Shown piece after piece: positions 28,250 to 36,458 of a DNA stretch of 64,000 bases. A model generated the notes under the pieces. It worked only from the letters and a program-made list of their open reading frames with translations. It ran no database searches and had not been told where the DNA came from. The stretch's first letter is position 1; the number at the start of each line of letters is the position of its first letter. The position numbers and the translations under genes are program-made. Source of the stretch: Salinicoccus sp. RF5 (lineage in GTDB: Bacteria > Bacillota > Bacilli > Staphylococcales > Salinicoccaceae); the NCBI RefSeq assembly GCF_020786625.1, contig NZ_JAJGRC010000001.1, forward strand, positions 930,001-994,000, given 5' to 3'.

Positions 28250-28873
28250 ATGATGAAGCTAAAGGCATTGATACTCAATACGACATTGAAATACGGTGAG
28301 GATCCATCCAATACGGAAGTGTTGGCCCGTGAAGTGATGGACATCTATGAGGCTCATGATGTAGAGACGGAAATCGTGCGCCTCAACGACTACAACATCC
28401 GCTACGGGATTTCTGACGACATGGGGGATGGAGATGAATTCCCTGAAATACTCGAGAAGGTCAAGGCAGCAGACATCGTTTTGATCGGCACGCCGATCTG
28501 GCTCGGTGAGAAGAGCAGCATCGCGACACTGGCCATAGAGCGTCTATACGGGAGCTCATCACTCACGAACGACAAGGGCCAGTCGATCTTCTACAATAAG
28601 GTCGGCGGAGTAGTCGTGACGGGCAATGAGGACGGGGCGAAGCATGCGGCACAGTCGATTCTCTACGGCCTCTCCCACATCGGCTTCACCATTCCGCCAA
28701 ACGTCGATACGTACTGGGTTGGAGATGCAGGACCGGGCCCATCGTATATGTACACGGACCAAGACAACGAGTTCACGAAGCAGCATGTAAAGATGCTCGC
28801 CTACAATACGATGCATCTGGCGAAAATGTTCAGGGAACAGCCGATACCAGCAGAGGGCAATGTGATGGAATAG
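28250..28873 (+). CDS. Flavodoxin-fold NAD(P)H-dependent oxidoreductase
   Basis: FMN-binding reductase-like protein of 207 residues. It opens with ALILNTTLKYGEDPSNTEVLA (phosphate loop region), then DIVLIGTPIWLGEKSS, typical of NADPH-dependent FMN reductases and WrbA-like proteins, and VVVTGNEDGAKHAAQSILYGLSHIG. The physiological electron acceptor is not known. GGAGG precedes two adjacent ATGs (28250 and 28253); the second has better spacing, and either gives essentially the same protein. Confidence 0.82.
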   Translation: MMKLKALILNTTLKYGEDPSNTEVLAREVMDIYEAHDVETEIVRLNDYNIRYGISDDMGDGDEFPEILEKVKAADIVLIGTPIWLGEKSSIATLAIERLYGSSSLTNDKGQSIFYNKVGGVVVTGNEDGAKHAAQSILYGLSHIGFTIPPNVDTYWVGDAGPGPSYMYTDQDNEFTKQHVKMLAYNTMHLAKMFREQPIPAEGNVME

Positions 28874-28940
28874 TACATTTCATTTGAAAGAATCCGAGTT
28901 TCAGCTATCATTGAAGTAACACAAATTAGGAGGATGCGTT

Positions 28941-29381
28941 ATGCAACTTACAGTATATTTGGCAGGACAGATCCATGACGACTGGCGTGAGGAAGTGAAG
29001 CAGATTGCGGATGAGAAGGATCTGCCGCTCGACTTCGTCGGGCCGCAGACGAACCATGACCGTTCGGACAATATCGGAGAGGATATCCTGGGTGAACAGC
29101 CGAGCGGCTTCTTCAAGGACGATGCCGCTTCTGCAGTGAACAACCTCCGCACGCAGGTGCTGATGCAGAAGTCGGATGTCGTGATTGCGCTCTTCGGCGA
29201 GAAGTACAAGCAGTGGAATACGGCGATGGATGCAAGTGCCGCCGTGACGCTCGGCAAGCCGCTCATCATCGTACGCCCTAAGGAACTGATCCATCCGCTG
29301 AAAGAATTGTCCAACAAGGCGAACATCACGGTGGAGACAGTCGAGCAGGCGCTTGATGTCCTCGCCTACATCTACGAGTAG
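28941..29381 (+). CDS. ytoQ: YtoQ family protein
   Basis: A 146-residue protein resembling Bacillus YtoQ, which has a fold related to nucleoside 2-deoxyribosyltransferases; no reaction is established for it. Visible features are VYLAGQIHDDWREEV, DFVGPQTNHDRSDNIGE, QKSDVVIALFGEKYKQWNTAMDASAA and TLGKPLIIVRPKEL. AGGAGG lies 7 bases before ATG. Its TAG stop is followed directly by the ATG of the DNA glycosylase, so the two are one operon. Confidence 0.85.
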   Translation: MQLTVYLAGQIHDDWREEVKQIADEKDLPLDFVGPQTNHDRSDNIGEDILGEQPSGFFKDDAASAVNNLRTQVLMQKSDVVIALFGEKYKQWNTAMDASAAVTLGKPLIIVRPKELIHPLKELSNKANITVETVEQALDVLAYIYE

Positions 29382-29861
29382 ATGCAGATATTCAGAGTAA
29401 GTCCCGACCACACGACGAGTGCGCGGTATCTCGACAACCGGCGGCTCTCCAAGCAGGTACTGGAGCTCTATCAGATCCTGCGGGTAAATTTGAGCCTCGT
29501 CGGTGTGCTCGATACCAATACACGGTATCAGCACCACCCGATCGTGAAGCATGTATATAATGTTGGGAACCCGTACATTACGGATACCTACCGTCTGCTT
29601 GAGGCGTGCGACCTGGAGCATCAGCGGCGGGGTGGCAAGCGAAGCCCAGCGTTCCGGGAAGATCTCGAATCACTGAAGAGATTGATCGAAAGTCATCTCG
29701 CTGATGACCTGTGGAACCATGATCCGCTTCCCCCGCTTTATGTATTCGGGGACGACCGTGTATATGGCGATGCGGCATATGATCTATATGTATTACTCCT
29801 CCACGACAAGTGGACGGCGGACACCATCGCCCCGCGGTGCGGAACGGGACTGAAGAAATGA
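29382..29861 (+). CDS. Pyrimidine dimer DNA glycosylase / endonuclease V-like
   Basis: Homologue of the T4 DenV-type glycosylase-lyase family (Pyr_excise), which nicks DNA at UV-induced dimers. The 159-residue protein opens MQIFRVSPDHTTSARYLDNRRLSKQVLEL, then RYQHHPIVKHVY and a C-terminal PPLYVFGDDRVYG. Similar proteins occur in staphylococci. It begins without any gap after the ytoQ stop codon and has no ribosome site of its own, so translation is likely coupled. Activity has not been shown for most cellular members. Confidence 0.75.
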   Translation: MQIFRVSPDHTTSARYLDNRRLSKQVLELYQILRVNLSLVGVLDTNTRYQHHPIVKHVYNVGNPYITDTYRLLEACDLEHQRRGGKRSPAFREDLESLKRLIESHLADDLWNHDPLPPLYVFGDDRVYGDAAYDLYVLLLHDKWTADTIAPRCGTGLKK

Positions 29862-30052
29862 TGTTGATGTGGAAGAATCGGTTCGAAATGCCCTTTTCGG
29901 GTATCCTCGGACCTTTTTCTATTTTGCTCATTTCTATATTATAATGGAAGAAAGCATAGCGCCTGATATACTGGATGATGCAACGACACTGCCAATATAT
30001 GGGCGCGAATCGGGTAGAATATGAATAGGACATCACTGAAGGAGGTGGATCG

Positions 30053-32728
30053 ATGGGCGTGCTGCAGAAACAGTGGAATAAGATATATAGAAAAACTTTT
30101 CCCAGACGAGTAAGGGAACGTTTGAACAAGAAATTGACTCTGCATGACATCACCGTGCACGCGGATCATGTAATCGTAAATGTTTCATTCAAGAATTTCG
30201 TCAGGGTCGGACTGGAAAAGCGGCTCCATATTACATTGACGAATGGCCCGGCGATCTATGAACTGGATGCCCACTGTCAGGGCCACATCATCGGCATTGA
30301 AATTCCATTTGCCGTCATCGATCAGACAGAAGGACAGTCCACCATCAAAATGATGCTCGGCGGAAAAAGATTGATCGTCCAGACGGATGTGGACAAGGCA
30401 GGAAAGAAGCGATCCTTCTTCTCGAACCGGCGCTATTTCACTGTATCCATCGCCCGGGGCAACCTGCTGATTGCCAACCTGCTTTCGGACTACCGCTTCA
30501 GGATGGATCAGCCGGTGGCACTTTCAAATATCGAAGCCGGCTACCGGAGGCTTGAACTTTCTACTGAAGACATGGATGACCTGAGTGATCATGCGCTCGC
30601 CTTCCACTACGGCAATAAGCTTAAAATAATGGAGAATGTATCCGATGACCCTGCCGTCATGCAGATTAGGGATTTCACGGATGTTGTGACGGGACAGCCG
30701 GATGTATATCTGTTGAAGGACTTTGAGCTGGTGCCGATCCGATATACTGGAGAACCGTTATCCGTGGCTGCATTGAATCATGCAATCACATATTTTGGAC
30801 AGGACGGTATGCTGTCGGCGGAAATCACCACCCACAAGGCACGTGTGGAGGCGTTCGAAAGCAGCCTCGAGGGGGATGCTGTACGGATGCACTTCTACAC
30901 CGATACATCCGCAGCATTGTCTGCACTGCTCGTGGCGGATACGACTTCCGACGACATCATCCGTATCCCGTTTGACGGCGATCAGACTGGAGAGGCGACC
31001 GAAGTCAGCGTGCCGCTCGATCAGCTGATCAACAACATATCACGGAAACGGCTCATGTTCGAGACCGCCGGCGACGCACCAATCCGTCTGCAGCTGGACA
31101 TGAGGGACATTGGAACATTCGGGTTCGATGGGCGGATATGGGCGACTTCCCACTTCGAGAAGTTCCAGATATGGTTCTACCGACGCAAGGATGGCATGCT
31201 CGGCTTCAATGTCGCGAGGCGCCGGCTGAAGCGTCAGGTGACCGAAATCGACGACTTCAACCTGGAGGGGTATATCAGCGGTGAGGATGCATTCATCGAC
31301 AGCACCCCGAATATGGCATTCGTCGACCGGTACTCTGGAGACTTCGTGCGGGTGGAGATCGGCAACAGCTTCAACGTGGACTTGAAGTCACTCGACCTCA
31401 TCGACATCAAAAGCAAGGATAAGACGATCATCGATGTATTCATAGAAATCGTCCACTCGAGCGGCGAAGTGCTGCGCCGGGAGAAGATCAAATACAGACA
31501 TGCCGACTACAGGAAGGACAACTTCTACTCGCGGCATGAAGTTGTGGATGCAGAGGGCAACACCCACCATCACCTCATTACGACGACGCCCTACAACAAC
31601 CTCAAAGTCGAGACCTTCATGATCCCCGCTTCCGTCGACATCCCTGAGGACACGAGCCACAAGGACATGAACATCTGGCTGCTCGGCGAACGGTATGACA
31701 CGGCACAGGATAACGGCTATGCCCTCTTCACCTGGCTGAAGGAGAATACGGATATCGAAGCCTACTATGTCATCGAGGATACCGCCGAAGACTATGAGAA
31801 GATAAAAGATGAGGACAATGTGCTTGCATTCGGGTCGCATGCGCACTTCGACCGCGCCTTCCGGGCGGGTGTCCTCCTCGGCACCCATGACCTTGAGAAC
31901 CTGCTGCCATACAAGACGGCACGGGGCTTCTTCCACTATGAGGATACGGTCAAGGTCTTCCTCCAGCACGGCGTGCTGGGAAGGAAACCTGTTGAGTATG
32001 ACAAGAAATACTACGACCTTCCGTTCGACCTGTTCATCGTCAGCAGTACACCGGAGAAGGAGGATGTCGTCATGCGCAAGATGGGGTATGAAGAAGATGA
32101 AGTCACGGTAACGGGGCTGGCACGCTTCGACCATCTGCCCCACCACAACGAGACGCGCGACATCCTCCTCATGCCGACTTGGCGCGACTGGATCAGCACG
32201 GATTATGCATTCCTTAACAGCACGTATTACGCACGCTACCACAGCCTGATCCATAACGAACGCCTCAACAGGCTGCTTGAAGAGAATGATGTGCACCTGA
32301 ACTTTTACCCACACTACCGTGCACAGCGCTACTTCAACGATGAGCATCTCGACCAGGGGAAGAATATCCACTTCATACGGCTCGGTGAACGGACGGTGCA
32401 GGATCTCTTGATCGCGCACTCCCTGCTGATCACCGACTACTCGAGCGTCAGCTTCGACTTCACGCTGATGAACAAGCCGGTCATCTACTACCACTTCGAT
32501 GTCCGCCAGTTCTTCAGACAGGGCAGATTGCGTCCCCTCTCCCAGACATTCATCGGAGATATTGCGAAGAAGGAGGAGGACCTGGTCGACGCCATCGAAA
32601 TCTATATCAGAAATGGCTTCCAGCCGCGCGAAGTCGACCTGTCCAGCATATTCGACCACCAGGACCACAACAACCGCAGACGCATCTATGAAGCGGTGAT
32701 GGAAAAAATAGAGAAGCTTGAGGACTAG
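30053..32728 (+). CDS. Large CDP-glycerol glycerophosphotransferase (TagF-like with long N-terminal extension)
   Basis: Probable teichoic acid polymerase or modifying transferase using CDP-glycerol at the membrane face. The 891-residue protein has a TagF-type GT-B domain in its last 350 residues: FLQHGVLG with His639, LARFDHLP, LLMPTWRDW, the second catalytic His region in FYPHYRAQ, and TDYSS (794-798). The first 520 residues are predicted beta-rich, with no motif recognised. GGAGG stands 7 bases before ATG. The C-terminus lies inside a 34-bp palindrome and overlaps the convergent tagB by 4 bases. The intergenic 29862-30052 has a TATAAT at 29940-29945 but a weak -35. Confidence 0.88.
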   Translation: MGVLQKQWNKIYRKTFPRRVRERLNKKLTLHDITVHADHVIVNVSFKNFVRVGLEKRLHITLTNGPAIYELDAHCQGHIIGIEIPFAVIDQTEGQSTIKMMLGGKRLIVQTDVDKAGKKRSFFSNRRYFTVSIARGNLLIANLLSDYRFRMDQPVALSNIEAGYRRLELSTEDMDDLSDHALAFHYGNKLKIMENVSDDPAVMQIRDFTDVVTGQPDVYLLKDFELVPIRYTGEPLSVAALNHAITYFGQDGMLSAEITTHKARVEAFESSLEGDAVRMHFYTDTSAALSALLVADTTSDDIIRIPFDGDQTGEATEVSVPLDQLINNISRKRLMFETAGDAPIRLQLDMRDIGTFGFDGRIWATSHFEKFQIWFYRRKDGMLGFNVARRRLKRQVTEIDDFNLEGYISGEDAFIDSTPNMAFVDRYSGDFVRVEIGNSFNVDLKSLDLIDIKSKDKTIIDVFIEIVHSSGEVLRREKIKYRHADYRKDNFYSRHEVVDAEGNTHHHLITTTPYNNLKVETFMIPASVDIPEDTSHKDMNIWLLGERYDTAQDNGYALFTWLKENTDIEAYYVIEDTAEDYEKIKDEDNVLAFGSHAHFDRAFRAGVLLGTHDLENLLPYKTARGFFHYEDTVKVFLQHGVLGRKPVEYDKKYYDLPFDLFIVSSTPEKEDVVMRKMGYEEDEVTVTGLARFDHLPHHNETRDILLMPTWRDWISTDYAFLNSTYYARYHSLIHNERLNRLLEENDVHLNFYPHYRAQRYFNDEHLDQGKNIHFIRLGERTVQDLLIAHSLLITDYSSVSFDFTLMNKPVIYYHFDVRQFFRQGRLRPLSQTFIGDIAKKEEDLVDAIEIYIRNGFQPREVDLSSIFDHQDHNNRRRIYEAVMEKIEKLED

Positions 32729-32743
32729 TCCTCAAGCTTCTCT
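32710..32743. terminator. 34-bp perfect palindrome formed by the ends of two convergent genes
   Basis: AGAGAAGCTTGAGGACTAG is followed by its exact complement, centred on CTAG at 32725-32728. The TAG stop of the plus gene and the TAG stop of the minus gene are both in the centre. Both proteins therefore end in EKLED. The A-rich left flank and T-rich right flank would make it a terminator in both directions. Confidence 0.85.
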
Positions 32744-33888
32744 TTATATACTGTCTCAATCAATCTTTTCGTCGAATTGCCGTCTGCATACTTGTTCCAT
32801 ACCGCATCGAACGCTTCGATAGCTTCCATATTGAAGCTGTCTGCTTCAATCGCTTTGATGACCCCTTCCGTCGTACGGACGACGGGGCCCGGGGCCAAGG
32901 CTTCATAATCGAACCATAGCCCGCGCGTCGCTTCGTATTGTTCCAGATCATATGGATAGAAGATCATCGGCCGGCGGAGCGTCGAGAACTCGAAGGGGAT
33001 CGATGAATAGTCCGTAATGAGGATGTCCGTCACACTGAGCAGGTCGAAGATGTCATGCCGCTTCGAGGTATCCGTCGCAAAACGGGTCGATTCGAAACCT
33101 TTGAAGTCCACCGCCGGATGCAGGTGGACGAGCAGATGATGCGTGTCTCCGAGTGCCTGCTCCATCATTTTGAGGTCGATCGGCAGGTCACGCACCGTGA
33201 ACCCATCATCGCGGAACGTCGGTGCATAGAGGATGACGGTCCTGTCCTTCATCTGCGGCAGTGCTTCATGCATCTTTCTCCTGGCCTCATCAAGCCGATC
33301 CTCCGAATGGAAGAAGTCAGTCCGCGGTACGCCTGTCCGCATCATATTCTCTTCTTCGAGACCGAACGCCTCCTTGAAAATGTCCGCCATCGCGTCGGAA
33401 CTCACGACCACCTTATGGAACCGGTCATACACCTGCCTGAAGCGCCTGTGGGCGGAATCCGGGCGGGTGTTCGTCGTCTTGTCCCTGAGGCCAAACAGCT
33501 TGACCGCCCCATTGGCATGCCACAGCTGGACGCATATCGTCTTCTTCTTGAAGTCGCATGCGGCGAGGATCAGGTGGTAGTTGTCGACGAACACGACTTT
33601 GGCCGTGGCAAGATGGTAGATTCCCCTGATGAGATTCAGGAGGTGCTTCGGTGAGAAGTCGATGCGGTTTTTATTTTCCATCCCCGTGAATGCACTTCTG
33701 CATGATGGTTCCCTCAGTACAATGATACGGGAGTCCGTACGCTGTGTGACTTCATGGCGGACTTCCTCGATGTTGTCGCCGAAGGATGCCAGCATGACGC
33801 TCTTGTTACGGACCGGAAACAGTTTGAACACGGTGAAGATGATGCGGACCACCGCAAGGTACACGGTGATTGCGGCTTCCCTAATCAT
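32725..33888 (-). CDS. tagB: TagB-like teichoic acid glycerophosphate primase
   Basis: Adds the first glycerol phosphate from CDP-glycerol to the lipid-linked ManNAc-GlcNAc disaccharide. The 387-residue protein has an N-terminal amphipathic or hydrophobic stretch (AAITVYLAVVRIIFTVFKLF), the QLWHANGAVK motif with the catalytic His, GVPRTDFF, LYAPTFRDD, LVHLHPAVD, and ITDYSS. The start at 33888 overlaps the tagD stop (ATGATTAG), so the two are co-translated. An open frame upstream of this start lies within tagD and is not used. The TagB role is inferred from size and neighbour. Confidence 0.9.
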   Translation of the reverse strand: MIREAAITVYLAVVRIIFTVFKLFPVRNKSVMLASFGDNIEEVRHEVTQRTDSRIIVLREPSCRSAFTGMENKNRIDFSPKHLLNLIRGIYHLATAKVVFVDNYHLILAACDFKKKTICVQLWHANGAVKLFGLRDKTTNTRPDSAHRRFRQVYDRFHKVVVSSDAMADIFKEAFGLEEENMMRTGVPRTDFFHSEDRLDEARRKMHEALPQMKDRTVILYAPTFRDDGFTVRDLPIDLKMMEQALGDTHHLLVHLHPAVDFKGFESTRFATDTSKRHDIFDLLSVTDILITDYSSIPFEFSTLRRPMIFYPYDLEQYEATRGLWFDYEALAPGPVVRTTEGVIKAIEADSFNMEAIEAFDAVWNKYADGNSTKRLIETVYKEKLED

Positions 33889-34276
33889 GCCGCTTCGACA
33901 GGTCCTGCTTCGTCTTCGTCGTGGATACCCCTTCGGTCCGCGGCAGGTAGATGACTTCACAGTATTCCTTCAGGAAGTCGAACTCCCCTTCCCAGTCGTG
34001 TCCCATGACGAAGATGTCGATATCGTGTGCCTTGACGTCCTGAATCTTCTGGTCCCATGTGTGTTCGGGAATCACTTCGTCCACATAGCGTATGGCTTCG
34101 AGTATCTGCTTCCGTTGTTCGAAGGAATAGTATGCCTGCTTGTGCTTGATGGTATTGAACTCATCGGTCGAGATGGCGACGACGAGGTAGTCTCCCATTT
34201 CCTTCGCGCGGCGCAAAATGTTGATGTGTCCCGTATGGATTAGATCGAATGTCCCGTAGGTGATTACTTTTTTCAT
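33881..34276 (-). CDS. tagD: Glycerol-3-phosphate cytidylyltransferase
   Basis: Makes CDP-glycerol from CTP and glycerol-3-phosphate for teichoic acid synthesis. The 131-residue protein matches TagD closely: YGTFDLIHTGHINILRRAKEMGD (HxGH nucleotide site), AISTDEFN, and RTEGVSTTK, the RTEGISTT signature. It is the first gene of the leftward tagD-tagB operon and diverges from the tarF-like gene. No ribitol genes (tarI/tarJ type) are seen in the window, which favours a poly(glycerol phosphate) polymer. Confidence 0.97.
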   Translation of the reverse strand: MKKVITYGTFDLIHTGHINILRRAKEMGDYLVVAISTDEFNTIKHKQAYYSFEQRKQILEAIRYVDEVIPEHTWDQKIQDVKAHDIDIFVMGHDWEGEFDFLKEYCEVIYLPRTEGVSTTKTKQDLSKRHD

Positions 34277-34395
34277 GGTAATGCCCCCCTGTTTACATCG
34301 AAAATGATATAATATTCTAGGTATACTATATTAATGTAAAGATAATGTAAATTATATCATACTATTGGTAAAATATTAATTCAGGTGTGGTGCGT
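34277..34395. promoter_or_regulatory. Divergent promoter region between tagD and the tarF-like gene
   Basis: A 119-bp, very AT-rich stretch with several TATA-type hexamers (GATATAATATTC near 34306, TATACTATA near 34322, TAAATTATATCATACT near 34350). It must drive both operons, but individual promoters cannot be fixed by eye. Confidence 0.4.
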
Positions 34396-35589
34396 ATGAA
34401 ATCCTTAAAAGTAATTGCATTGAAACTCTACAAATTGCTGTTCTGGTCGCTTGGGAGATGCTTCCATAAGGACCACCGGCTCATCATGTTCGAGAGCTTC
34501 CTCGGCAGGCAGTACAGCGACAATCCGCGGGCGCTGTACGAGTACATGTCGGTGGCCTACCCGGACTACCGCCTGATGTGGAGCGTCGACAGGCAGCATA
34601 AGAAGATCTTCAAAGAAATGGAGATTCCGTATGTCACACGATTCACGCCGAGCTGGATCATCTATATGAACAAGGCGACGCTGTGGATCACGAACAGCCG
34701 CCTCCCTCTGTGGATACCGAAACCGAAGGATACCACGTATCTGCAGACATGGCACGGGACGCCACTCAAGCGTCTCGGCACGGACATCGACACGGTGCAC
34801 ATGCCGGGGACGGAGACGGAGAAGTACAAGCGGAACTTCACTAAGGAATCCAGCAAATGGGACTATCTGATCTCCCCGAACCGCTATTCGACCGAGATCT
34901 TCCGCCGTGCATTCGCCTATGAACGGCCGGTGCTCGAGACGGGCTATCCGCGGAATGACCACCTGTTCGTGAACAATGATTCGGCGGCCAAGGAACATAT
35001 CCGCCGGAAGCTGGGGCTTCCACTCGGCAAGAAGATCATCTTCTATGCACCGACGTGGCGGGATGATGCCTATCACGCACGCGGCAGATACAAGTTCGAC
35101 CTCCAGTTCGATGTGGACCGGATGCAGCGGGAGCTGTCGGATGACTACATCATCATACTGCGGCTCCACTACCTCATTGCCGAGAATCTGGACCTTTCCC
35201 GATATGAAGGCTTCCTGTACGACTTCTCCAAGTACGAGGACATCCGCGACCTCTACGTCATCTCGGATGTGCTCGTGACCGACTATTCCTCCGTGTTCTT
35301 CGACTACGCAGTGCTCGAACGCCCGATGATCTTCTATACTTACGACATCGACAACTACCGCGACAAGGTGCGCGGCTTCTACTTCGACTTCGAACAGGAG
35401 GCGCCGGGGCCGCTCGTCAAAACGACTGACGGACTGCTCGGGGCCATCCGGGAGACGGAGACGCTCGACTTCAACGAAAAATACGATACCGCAGCCTTCC
35501 GGGAACGCTTCTGCGCCCTCGAAGACGGACAGGCGTCGAAGCGCGTCAGTGATGAGATTATTTGTCATTTAAAAGATAAAATTGTATAA
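34396..35589 (+). CDS. CDP-glycerol glycerophosphotransferase (TarF/TagF-like)
   Basis: Extends or primes the teichoic acid chain with glycerol phosphate. The 397-residue protein has TWHGTPLKRLG with His120, SPNRYSTEIFRRAF, TGYPRNDHLF, FYAPTWRDD, LRLHYLIAE, and TDYSS with Asp296. Size and the HGTPLK motif are closest to TarF and the TagF catalytic domain. ATG at 34396 is preferred because GTG codons upstream lie in the ribosome site (AGGTGTGG). It heads the rightward operon with tagG and tagH. Whether it adds one or many units cannot be told. Confidence 0.9.
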   Translation: MKSLKVIALKLYKLLFWSLGRCFHKDHRLIMFESFLGRQYSDNPRALYEYMSVAYPDYRLMWSVDRQHKKIFKEMEIPYVTRFTPSWIIYMNKATLWITNSRLPLWIPKPKDTTYLQTWHGTPLKRLGTDIDTVHMPGTETEKYKRNFTKESSKWDYLISPNRYSTEIFRRAFAYERPVLETGYPRNDHLFVNNDSAAKEHIRRKLGLPLGKKIIFYAPTWRDDAYHARGRYKFDLQFDVDRMQRELSDDYIIILRLHYLIAENLDLSRYEGFLYDFSKYEDIRDLYVISDVLVTDYSSVFFDYAVLERPMIFYTYDIDNYRDKVRGFYFDFEQEAPGPLVKTTDGLLGAIRETETLDFNEKYDTAAFRERFCALEDGQASKRVSDEIICHLKDKIV

Positions 35590-35625
35590 TTCAACAACGA
35601 TGAAAGAAATGGTTGTGAAAAACTG

Positions 35626-36447
35626 ATGAAATCCATATGGGTCGTATTGAAGGAGCAGTTCAATCACTTCTACCTTGTGAGACGCCTGTCCATGTACGAC
35701 ATAAAAAGTAAAAACCAGAACAACTACCTCGGCATCGTGTGGGAAGTGCTGACGCCGTTGATCAGCATACTGATCTATTGGTTCGTCTTCGCCACACTGC
35801 GGCAGCGGGAGCCGATACAGATGGGCGGCATGGAAGTGCCCTTCTTCTTCTGGCTCTTCATCGGCTTCGTCGTCTGGACGTTCTTCTTCCAGGGCAGCAT
35901 CGAAGCATCGAAGTCGATCTACCGGCGCCTTAAGCTGCTGTCGAAGATGAACTTCCCGCTCAGCCTCATACCGAATGTCGCGATATTCTCGAAGTTCTAT
36001 ACACATATACTCATGCTCGTTATTGCGTTCGTGGTCTTCCAGTTCGCCGGATACTACATCAACATATACTATGTACAGCTCGCCTACTACATCTTCGGCA
36101 CATATGCCTTGGTGTTCGCGTTCTCACTGATCACGTCCACCTTGTCGACGCTCGTGCGGGATGTGCACCTGCTGCTCAACTCGCTTCTGCGCATGGCACT
36201 GTACCTTTCCGGTGTACTCTGGCCGCTGACGCTGCTGTCGGACTTCCCGACGCTGATGCGGCTCATGCAGCTGAACCCGCTCGTCTACCTGATTGAAGGC
36301 TACCGTTCGGTATTCTTCGGTACCGAGTGGTACTTCATCACCCATTGGGAGCTGACGCTGTACTTCTGGGGCCTCATCTTCGTGATGCTCGCCATCGGTG
36401 CGACGCTGCACGTCAAATTCAGACGCAATTTCATCGACTACCTATAA
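35626..36447 (+). CDS. tagG: Teichoic acid ABC exporter permease
   Basis: Membrane half of the TagGH exporter that moves lipid-linked teichoic acid to the outside. The 273-residue protein has six membrane segments and the family's N-terminal amphipathic part (LSMYDIKSKNQNNYLGIVWEVLTPLISILIYW). It is followed 11 bases later by tagH. A paralogue of similar length lies at 57963-58772, sharing the YDIKSK/YQIKSQ-type entry helix, the NYLG/HYLG motif and the final NFIDYL/KLIDYL. Confidence 0.95.
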   Translation: MKSIWVVLKEQFNHFYLVRRLSMYDIKSKNQNNYLGIVWEVLTPLISILIYWFVFATLRQREPIQMGGMEVPFFFWLFIGFVVWTFFFQGSIEASKSIYRRLKLLSKMNFPLSLIPNVAIFSKFYTHILMLVIAFVVFQFAGYYINIYYVQLAYYIFGTYALVFAFSLITSTLSTLVRDVHLLLNSLLRMALYLSGVLWPLTLLSDFPTLMRLMQLNPLVYLIEGYRSVFFGTEWYFITHWELTLYFWGLIFVMLAIGATLHVKFRRNFIDYL

Positions 36448-36458
36448 GAGGGATGTAA

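Noticed and set aside
31388-32668. 426-residue open frame antisense to the TagF-like gene
   Set aside because: Same reason: composition follows the complementary gene and no domain is recognisable.
34277-34395. Possible riboswitch or leader RNA upstream of the tagD or tarF-like gene
   Set aside because: The 119-bp region is nearly all A and T with no stable conserved stem; it fits a plain divergent promoter.
34405-35568. 387-residue open frame antisense to the TarF-like gene
   Set aside because: Shadow of a GC-rich gene; the plus strand has all glycerophosphotransferase motifs.
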